Assembly: GCA_029287755.1 (NCBI GenBank) | Contig: JARFQM010000211.1 | Span: 1-6,939, forward strand | DNA length: 6,939 nt | Source: Desulfofustis sp. | GTDB taxonomy: Bacteria > Desulfobacterota > Desulfobulbia > Desulfobulbales > Desulfocapsaceae | Reading direction: 5' to 3' | In this document: positions 1 to 4,695 of the stretch, piece after piece | How the letters are laid out: each line of letters starts with the position of its first letter | Position numbering within the stretch: position 1 is the stretch's first letter | Notes under the pieces: model-generated | Seen by the model: the letters and a program-made list of their open reading frames with translations, nothing else | Database searches by the model: none | Told to the model about the DNA's origin: nothing | Translations under genes and position numbers: made by a program

Positions 1-96
1 CCCCCCCCCCCCCCCCCCCCCCCCCACCCCCCCCCCCCCCCCCACACCCCCACGTTGTACTCATCGTCGGCAGCGTCAGATGTGTATAAGAGACAG
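1..96. other. Sequencing-library artefact (poly-C, degraded P5, index, Nextera adapter with Tn5 mosaic end)
   Basis: This stretch is not genomic. Bases 78-96 are exactly the 19-bp Tn5 mosaic end (AGATGTGTATAAGAGACAG), and 64-77 are the rest of the Nextera read-1 adapter (TCGTCGGCAGCGTC). Bases 54-63 (GTTGTACTCA) fit a 10-base i5 index. If the 29-base Illumina P5 oligo is placed at 25-53, all four non-C bases seen there (A at 26, 44, 46 and 52) fall on A positions of P5. Every other base is C, as expected if a two-colour instrument lost signal and called G on the opposite strand. Bases 1-24 are pure C, which fits dark cycles beyond the fragment end. It should be trimmed before any use of the contig. 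Confidence 0.97.
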
Positions 97-174
97 GAGA
101 TAGTCGTGCCGGGTGATGTTGAGCTGAAGCGCATGAAGACGCAGAAAAAGAAATACGGCAAGCCACTGGCTTGA
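97..174 (+). CDS. C-terminal fragment of an unidentified protein (5' end lost at contig edge)
   Basis: Immediately after the Tn5 mosaic end, the frame starting at 97 is open for 25 codons and stops at TGA 172-174. The peptide begins EIVVPGDVELKRM and ends with a lysine-rich tail, KTQKKKYGKPLA. The composition looks like a genuine charged C-terminus, but I do not recognise the family. The upstream part is missing because the library fragment ended here, so the truncation is technical and not biological. It lies 226 bp upstream of the transporter gene on the same strand. With so few codons the frame could be open by chance, so confidence is low to moderate. Confidence 0.4.
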   Translation, partial: EIVVPGDVELKRMKTQKKKYGKPLA

Positions 175-400
175 ACATCGATATTTCCCCTACCGCTGCT
201 TGTCCGGCCCCTCGGCACCATCATTTTTCTTAGGGTTTTCATACTTCACGCAATTCCTGCGGCCTATCCTTCGGGAAGGAAGATATGTTCTTCTCCGAAA
301 ATGCAGGTAACGCTCTTATAACGCTTATATTTCTGAAAATAATCGAGTATGGTGGTTGTGCATAACGGATCCATCAGGAGTGAACGAGGTGTAAAGAGAC
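175..400 (+). other. Intergenic leader upstream of the MOT1-type transporter
   Basis: This 226-bp gap has no convincing gene on either strand. It contains a short hairpin, TCCTT-CGGG-AAGGA at 267-280, whose right edge overlaps a second possible stem, GAAGA/TCTTC (279-283 and 289-293). It then has the repeat and palindrome cluster at 309-331 (listed separately) and the transporter's Shine-Dalgarno at 386-390. I see no stem followed by a T-tract that would be a clear terminator for the upstream gene, and no known riboswitch that I can recognise. Confidence 0.5.
309..331 (+). promoter_or_regulatory. Candidate promoter/operator: 11-bp tandem repeat with an overlapping palindrome
   Basis: AACGCTCTTAT (309-319) is followed directly by AACGCTTATAT (320-330). 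The units match at 9 of 11 positions and repeat at about one helical turn. Across their junction lies a perfect inverted repeat, TATAA-CGC-TTATA (317-329). TATATT at 326-331 resembles a sigma-70 -10 box (5 of 6), although no good -35 box lies 16-18 bp upstream. The cluster is 70 bp before the transporter start, a typical place for a regulator. It is AT-rich like ModE sites but does not match the E. coli ModE consensus well, so the regulator is unknown. Confidence 0.35.
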
Positions 401-1600
401 ATGCCGACGTGGCTGAAACTCAATCGCACTGAAATATCAGGATCTCTGGGCGATTTGGGCACGCTCCTGCCGCTGGGGATGGGGCTGATCGTCATTACCC
501 AGCTCGATCCCACCGGCATGTTCTTTACCATCGGTCTCTACTATATCTTCAGCGGTCTGTACTTTCGCGTTACCAGTCCGGTGGAACCGATGAAGGTCAT
601 CAGCGGCTATGCTATCGCTGCTTCGGTCACCGCGGCCCAGGTTCAGGCCTCCTGCCTCTGGGTGTTCGCCATCCTGCTGGTGCTGGGTGTGACCGGTTTT
701 ATAGATGTTATCTCCCGCTATATCTCCAAGGCCGTTGTCCGCGGTGTCCAGCTGTCCACCGGCATGCTCCTTCTCACCATGGGTGTGCACCTGATGACTG
801 GCGCCTCCACTTTGCAGCAGCTGCAGGGGGTCACCGAGCCGTATCTACAGATCCAGCAGGTAGGGTTTATACCCGTGGGCATCTTGCTCGGCGGCGGGTT
901 TGGCCTGCTCTGCCTGCTGCTGCTCGACAACCGGCGGCTTCCGGCGGCGGTTGTGGTCATAGGCGTGGGCATGGTGATAGGGCTGCTGGCCGGCAGCCGC
1001 CAGGGCTGGGAAGACACCGCAATCGGCTTCAATCTGCCCGAGCTGCTGCCTTACTCCCTGCCGACCGCGGCAGATTTCAGCTTTGCTCTTATTATCCTGG
1101 TACTGCCGCAGATACCGATGACCGTCGGCAATGCGGTGATTGCCAATGCCGACCTGTCCAGGCAGTATTTCGGCGAACAGGCCGCTCGGGTAAGTCACCG
1201 CAGATTGTGCATCAGCATGGCCCTGGCCAACGGCGTGAGCTTTTTTTTGGCCGGCATGCCTTTGTGCCATGGCGCCGGCGGGCTGGCATCCCGGTACCGG
1301 TTCGGGGCCAGAACCGGTGGCTCGAACCTGTTCATCGGTGCGCTCTTCCTGCTGATTGCCATATTCTTCGGGGAGCATACGCTGAATATCGTTAGATTGC
1401 TTCCCCTGTCGATACTTGGCGTGTTGCTGATCTTTGCTGGGATTCATCTGGGACTGACAGTCATCGACATGCGCCGGCGCAGAGAATTTTTCGTTATTCT
1501 GCTGATCGCGGGCATTACCATGGCCTCCAATTTGGCAGCAGGATTCATCATCGGTGCGGTCATCGACCGGCTGCTCCGCTGGGAGCGGTTTTCAATCTGA
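401..1600 (+). CDS. MOT1-family (MFS_MOT1) putative sulfate/molybdate transporter
   Basis: This is a 399-residue, very hydrophobic inner-membrane protein with roughly ten to twelve membrane segments along its whole length. It carries the family's signatures: EISGSLGDLGTLLPL near the N-terminus (11-25), PVEPMKVI (60-67), LPQIPMTVGNAVIAN (235-249), and the block GMPLCHGAGGLASRYRFGAR (285-304) followed by TGGSN. These mark the MOT1 branch related to SulP permeases. Plant MOT1 imports molybdate, and bacterial members are annotated as sulfate/molybdate transporters. There is no STAS domain after the last membrane helix (about 363-391), which is normal for MOT1 and unlike SulP. The ATG at 401 is chosen because GAGGT (386-390) lies 10 bases upstream and the GDLG motif is near the start. 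No molybdate ABC or cofactor genes are visible nearby. Whether this copy carries molybdate, tungstate or sulfate cannot be read from the sequence. Confidence 0.88.
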   Translation: MPTWLKLNRTEISGSLGDLGTLLPLGMGLIVITQLDPTGMFFTIGLYYIFSGLYFRVTSPVEPMKVISGYAIAASVTAAQVQASCLWVFAILLVLGVTGFIDVISRYISKAVVRGVQLSTGMLLLTMGVHLMTGASTLQQLQGVTEPYLQIQQVGFIPVGILLGGGFGLLCLLLLDNRRLPAAVVVIGVGMVIGLLAGSRQGWEDTAIGFNLPELLPYSLPTAADFSFALIILVLPQIPMTVGNAVIANADLSRQYFGEQAARVSHRRLCISMALANGVSFFLAGMPLCHGAGGLASRYRFGARTGGSNLFIGALFLLIAIFFGEHTLNIVRLLPLSILGVLLIFAGIHLGLTVIDMRRRREFFVILLIAGITMASNLAAGFIIGAVIDRLLRWERFSI

Positions 1601-1602
1601 AA

Positions 1603-1667
1603 GCCAGCACCTTGAGCATAGGGTACGGTGAATGTAATCTGGAGGAACAAAGAATAGTGGTGCTGGC
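1603..1667. repeat. Perfect 9-bp inverted repeat just after the transporter stop codon
   Basis: GCCAGCACC (1603-1611) is exactly complementary to GGTGCTGGC (1659-1667), with a 47-base loop between them. It starts 3 bases after the transporter's TGA and sits in the convergent gap before the mechanosensitive channel's 3' end. A T7 run at 1693-1699 lies 25 bases beyond the stem, too far for a canonical intrinsic terminator on the plus strand. It could be a 3'-end-stabilising stem or a weak transcription end, or chance. Confidence 0.4.
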
Positions 1668-1848
1668 AGCTGGAAGAAGCAAGAAAGAAGAGTTTTTTTG
1701 TAAACGGTATTTATGTGTCGACTCCGGCCCTGGAAAATTAGTTGCCATCGAGCACTGCTATGGCTGGGAGGTCGATGGGTCCATATTGCTGGTGTACGGC
1801 CGCCCATGTTTATGCGATGCCATTTCCAAATTCGTGCTGAAACAATAG
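1657..1848 (+). CDS. Doubtful small ORF, hypothetical cysteine-containing peptide
   Basis: An open frame runs through the convergent spacer and stops at TAG 1846-1848. It could begin at TTG 1612, but the better-supported start is GTG 1657 (or GTG 1660), preceded by GGAGG at 1641-1645 with an 11-base gap. The product would be about 63 residues, beginning VVLAAGRSKKEEFFCKRY and containing five cysteines. I recognise no domain, signal peptide or membrane segment. The start overlaps one arm of the 9-bp inverted repeat, and the 3' end stops 28 bp before the opposing channel gene ends. Most such frames are accidental, and the Shine-Dalgarno is the only positive evidence. The complementary strand is also open here, which weakens the case. 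Confidence 0.22.
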   Translation: MVLAAGRSKKEEFFCKRYLCVDSGPGKLVAIEHCYGWEVDGSILLVYGRPCLCDAISKFVLKQ

Positions 1849-1876
1849 TTGTTGAAGGGGACCTCTCGATGATCCG

Positions 1877-4342
1877 TCAGTCGGCGGGTGAGCCCGGGGC
1901 CTGTCCATCTTTTAGAGGGCGCTGAGACCCATAGAGCGACTCGGCAGCTTGCTGATCGACCGAACGCAGGTGCAGGTCTGTCTGCGGGAAGGGGATTTCA
2001 ATACCGGCCAGCTGAAATTCCGACTCGATATCCTGATTGAGTTCGCTCAAAACGAGGAACTTGTCGTCAAAATTGGCGATCCATACCCGCAGTTCGAAAT
2101 CCAGGGAGCTCGATCCGAAGGACAGAAAAAGCGCTGCAGGCTTAGGGGTGCTCAAGACCATGGGATTGGCTTCAGCGCAGCCTATGAGAATCTCAAACAC
2201 TTTTGAAATATCACTTCCATAAGCGACACCGACGGGTACCCGGACCCGCACTTTTTTTTCCGCCAGGGTCCAGTTGGTCACACTGCCGGAAATCAGCTGG
2301 GAATTAGGAATCACCACTTCCGCATTGTCGAAGGTCTGGACAGTCGTTGCCCTGAGGCCCAGTTCTTTGACTTCACCGACCTGGGTGCCGACATCGATCA
2401 TGTCTCCCACCTTTATGGGGCGTTCGAAGAGGAGAATGAGCCCGCTGACGAAATTGTTGACGATTGCCTGCAGCCCGAAGCCAATGCCGACCCCGAGGGC
2501 GCCGCCCAGTATGGTGATCTGATTGAGGCCGAATCCCAGAACTCTGAGCAGGACGATAAAGCCAACGGTAAGAATGGCATAGTGCACCAGTCTGGCGATC
2601 GAGTGCTGTACTCCTTTTTCAACTCCGTGGTAGGGGAGCACCTCCTGGAGCAGAAAGGCTCTTAAGGCGCGGGAAACAAGCAGGGTTATATAAATAACCA
2701 GCACGATGGTAATCACCGAACCGGGTGTGACGGTAATTGTTCCAATGGAGAATTTCAACGAGAACAAGGCCGCGAACGCATCTAGAAGTGTGGGGTAGAC
2801 CCAGGCAATAACCAGGGCGAAGGCAATCCAGAGTATCAGATGCAGCAGTGCCAGCAGGGGGGTTACCTGCTGCACGATGGTGGCGGCGTTGTTTCTTATG
2901 AACTGCCAGGGAGTATTGATCAGGATGAGTTCCAGAAGCCCGGAGATAAGGAGCATCATTAACCTGATGGTCAGGGTGGCGGCAATCAGGGCGAGAATTC
3001 TACCGAATATAACCACCGCCAGCTGATCATAACCGCTGATGCCGGCTATTATTATGAAGGCAGGGAAAAGTCCCAAGATCAGCCCTGACCACACCGCCCT
3101 GTCGGCTCTGGAGCGCTGGGGCCGGCGTATGATCCAGATGAGATAATAGACAAGCAGCCCGATCGATATGTAAAAGACAAATAGGTAAAACAGCAGATGC
3201 GGCAGATTGACGAGGGTAAGCACCAGCGTCAGGCCGATGAAGAAAATGAGGTGCCTGAGAAGTCTGGTCTGCCAGCTGGTTTTGCAGATATTTTCGGCGA
3301 GAACCGCGACGGCGAACAAAAGAGGCAGATATATCAGGGTGCTCCAGTCCGGTGGAAGGTCAATGTAATTACTTAATGTGACAACGGAAATGAAGGTCAG
3401 GCAGAAAATGAACAAGGAGGTGGTGAAAGGCCGGGCCGCAAAAATGGACCATGCCGACGGCTCCCCTGTCAGATTCCTTGAGAAATTGACCAAAAATGCA
3501 AGGATCAGAAAGATCAGCAGGCAGACTGCAACGAATTGCAGGTTTTGAAAGAAATATTGAACCTGGTATTTAAAGAAAATTACCAAGTTCTCCAGGCCTT
3601 CTTTAATCTGTCCCCTGTCGATGAGTTTGTAGAAGTCTCTGGACATCATCGAGGGGGATGTCTGTTCCGTGCCCGAGGCGGTCATCTCACCGATAAGCTC
3701 TGATCCGATGACGCTCAGGCTGTAAATCCTCGTCTGCAGTTTGCCGATTTCATGCCCGGCCAGCAAGTTGGAGCGCAGGTTGGTGTTGATCAGATCTCTG
3801 CCGATATTGAGGATTTCCGGCAAACGATAAAATTCCGGTAATGTATCGCTGGCTTCAAATTCGCTATCCAGCGCAGAACTTATCCCCTGGAGCTCCTGAT
3901 CCAGTTCGAGCCAGCGGTCATGCCAGGATTCCAGTTCAATGATGTTTTTCTGCAGCGGTTTGTTGATTCTGCTGAGCTTGATGTTGAGTTTGTTGAGCCT
4001 TCCCTCAAAGGTGGTGATTGAATAAAATGTAAGGTTGGGATTCGATTTGAGCGCCACCGCATCCCATTCGAGCTCTTCAACAAGGGAGGTGACTTCCGGA
4101 AGCTGCTCTTGGAGATCGTTAATATCTGCCAGAGACTCTACAGCGGTTTGCAGATCGATCAGTTCCTTGGGTAATGAGTTGGACCATTTATAGGCTCCGA
4201 TCAGGTCCACCCGCTGGTCGTCGGCGGGCTCTTTGTCAGCGGCGGGATCCTCTTCAGCATAGAGGGTCGAAGGGAGGCACACTGCCAGCAGGATCATTAT
4301 CAGAAGCGTTATGAACGTGCGATAATCAGATCTGTGAGGCAT
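1877..4342 (-). CDS. Large MscS-family mechanosensitive ion channel with periplasmic helical domain
   Basis: This 821-residue protein is much longer than E. coli MscS (286) and resembles the large multi-helix members of the family (MscK, YbiO, MscM type). Residues 1-29 form a signal peptide ending LPSTLYA before an acidic mature start. Residues about 45-260 are a soluble, helix-rich, probably coiled-coil periplasmic domain. About ten membrane helices follow between 265 and 605. The pore helix and MscS core then appear: GALGVGIGFGLQAIVNN at 614-630, FERPIKVGDMIDVG at 639-652, and VVIPNSQLISGSVTNW at 676-691. A cytoplasmic alpha/beta domain ends with the typical IPFPQTDLHLR (783-793). The family opens under membrane tension to release solutes during osmotic downshift. 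The ATG at 4342 is chosen because it gives the complete signal peptide. Its Shine-Dalgarno is weak: AGGA lies about 16 bases upstream. No terminator with a T-tract follows the stop. Confidence 0.93.
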   Translation of the reverse strand: MPHRSDYRTFITLLIMILLAVCLPSTLYAEEDPAADKEPADDQRVDLIGAYKWSNSLPKELIDLQTAVESLADINDLQEQLPEVTSLVEELEWDAVALKSNPNLTFYSITTFEGRLNKLNIKLSRINKPLQKNIIELESWHDRWLELDQELQGISSALDSEFEASDTLPEFYRLPEILNIGRDLINTNLRSNLLAGHEIGKLQTRIYSLSVIGSELIGEMTASGTEQTSPSMMSRDFYKLIDRGQIKEGLENLVIFFKYQVQYFFQNLQFVAVCLLIFLILAFLVNFSRNLTGEPSAWSIFAARPFTTSLFIFCLTFISVVTLSNYIDLPPDWSTLIYLPLLFAVAVLAENICKTSWQTRLLRHLIFFIGLTLVLTLVNLPHLLFYLFVFYISIGLLVYYLIWIIRRPQRSRADRAVWSGLILGLFPAFIIIAGISGYDQLAVVIFGRILALIAATLTIRLMMLLISGLLELILINTPWQFIRNNAATIVQQVTPLLALLHLILWIAFALVIAWVYPTLLDAFAALFSLKFSIGTITVTPGSVITIVLVIYITLLVSRALRAFLLQEVLPYHGVEKGVQHSIARLVHYAILTVGFIVLLRVLGFGLNQITILGGALGVGIGFGLQAIVNNFVSGLILLFERPIKVGDMIDVGTQVGEVKELGLRATTVQTFDNAEVVIPNSQLISGSVTNWTLAEKKVRVRVPVGVAYGSDISKVFEILIGCAEANPMVLSTPKPAALFLSFGSSSLDFELRVWIANFDDKFLVLSELNQDIESEFQLAGIEIPFPQTDLHLRSVDQQAAESLYGSQRPLKDGQAPGSPAD

Positions 4343-4384
4343 GATTCTTAGTCTTGTTTCCTGTTCTGGAGGCAGATATTGTGG

Positions 4385-4420
4385 TTTAACATTGTTTGCT
4401 TGTAATACCGTTTTGTTAAA
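4385..4420. repeat. 7-bp inverted repeat in the MscS leader, candidate operator or 5' UTR stem
   Basis: TTTAACA (4385-4391) and TGTTAAA (4414-4420) are exact complements separated by 22 bases. They lie 43-78 bp upstream of the channel's start codon in an AT-rich stretch. The centre-to-centre spacing of 29 bp is close to three helical turns, so both arms would face the same side of the DNA, as for a dimeric regulator. A transcript stem is the alternative. The sequence is low in complexity, so chance is a real possibility. Confidence 0.3.
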
Positions 4421-4517
4421 AAGCCAGTAAATTCCGCATAGTGGTGCAAAATCGAACGGCCTAGAGACTGTCGTTGTTAGTTTGCCTGAAGGTGGTAAAA
4501 CGGCGGGAGGAAGGCGA

Positions 4518-4622
4518 ATGCGGAGTTCAGCCCGATCTTCGTCTCAGATCGGCGTATTTCTGCATACCGGGTTTTCCGGCTTTCCTGTAGTAAGAGTAGG
4601 CTTACTGAGCATTTTCCCGTGA
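4518..4622 (+). CDS. Doubtful 34-residue ORF, antisense to its flanking genes
   Basis: ATG at 4518 is preceded by GGAGG (4506-4510) with an ideal 7-base gap, and the frame runs 34 codons to TGA 4620-4622. The peptide starts MRSSARSSSQIGVFLH and has a hydrophobic second half ending VVRVGLLSIFP, like a tiny basic-then-hydrophobic membrane peptide. A very weak promoter-like pair, TTGTTA then TAAAAC with a 16-bp gap, lies upstream near 4473-4500. The frame overlaps three of the inverted repeats and its stop codon lies inside another. The Shine-Dalgarno is the only strong point, and the frame may be accidental. Confidence 0.2.
   Translation: MRSSARSSSQIGVFLHTGFSGFPVVRVGLLSIFP
4532..4606. repeat. 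Cluster of three short stem-loops
   Basis: Three perfect short inverted repeats follow each other: CCGATCT/AGATCGG (4532-4538 and 4546-4552, loop 7), CCGG/CCGG (4567-4570 and 4576-4579, loop 5) and AGTAAG/CTTACT (4589-4594 and 4601-4606, loop 6). Each is modest alone, but together with the two longer stems at 4616-4667 they make a run of five hairpins in about 135 bp. Such runs occur in intergenic repeat elements and 3' UTRs. There is no terminator-like T-tract. Confidence 0.4.
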
Positions 4623-4667
4623 CCTCGTGCTTGGTAATCACGGGGACACAATGGGTATTGTGTCCCC
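4616..4667. repeat. Strong 11-bp hairpin overlapping a mutually exclusive 7-bp stem; REP-like or 3'-end element
   Basis: GGGGACACAAT (4642-4652) and ATTGTGTCCCC (4657-4667) form a perfect 11-bp stem with a 4-base loop, by far the most stable structure in the spacer. CCCGTGA (4616-4622) can instead pair with TCACGGG (4638-4644). Because 4642-4644 belong to both stems, only one can form fully at a time. The strong stem begins 28 bp beyond the reductase stop codon, so it probably protects or ends that mRNA, although it lacks a following T-tract on the minus strand. The GTGTCCCC ending recalls palindromes targeted by REP-associated Y1 transposases, which is my inference. Confidence 0.6.
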
Positions 4668-4695
4668 GGCTGTAGGGACCGATGAGGTAGGCCTG

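Larger units (their letters stand above)
4343..4695 (-). other. 353-bp hairpin-rich spacer between the alkene reductase and the MscS channel
   Basis: Both flanking genes are on the minus strand, so this spacer should hold the reductase's transcript end and the channel's promoter. I find no strong sigma-70 promoter for the channel and no sigma-54 GG-N10-GC pair. Several separate inverted repeats occur: 4385-4420, 4532-4552, 4567-4579, 4589-4606, 4616-4644 and 4642-4667. None is followed by a clear T-tract on the minus strand. A short plus-strand frame with a good Shine-Dalgarno (4518-4622) also lies here. Confidence 0.5.

Noticed and set aside
1..53. Poly-C tract as a natural homopolymer, telomere or G-quadruplex region
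   Set aside because: It is continuous with an exact Nextera adapter and its few non-C bases match the P5 oligo in register, so it is instrumental.
78..96. Tn5 mosaic end as evidence of a real Tn5/IS50 insertion
   Set aside because: It is joined to the synthetic read-1 adapter and an index, and no transposase sequence is present; it is library tagmentation.
309..331. Canonical ModE operator or molybdenum-cofactor riboswitch upstream of the transporter
   Set aside because: The repeat lacks the CGCTATATA-type half-sites in the right arrangement, and I see no extended riboswitch fold; only an unassigned regulatory candidate is supported.
437..790. 117-codon minus-strand frame inside the transporter
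   Set aside because: It is antisense to conserved MOT1 motifs and has no recognisable features.
845..1447. 200-codon minus-strand frame inside the transporter
   Set aside because: It is antisense to a gene with clear family motifs, and its translation is rich in Q, H and G with no domain; it is a coding shadow.
1693..1699. T7 run as an intrinsic terminator for the transporter
   Set aside because: The nearest stem ends 25 bases earlier and the intervening bases are purine-rich and unpaired, so the geometry is wrong.
4532..4552. CCGATCT/AGATCGG stem as Illumina TruSeq adapter remnant
   Set aside because: Only seven bases match and the flanks diverge from the adapter; it is an ordinary inverted repeat within genomic sequence.
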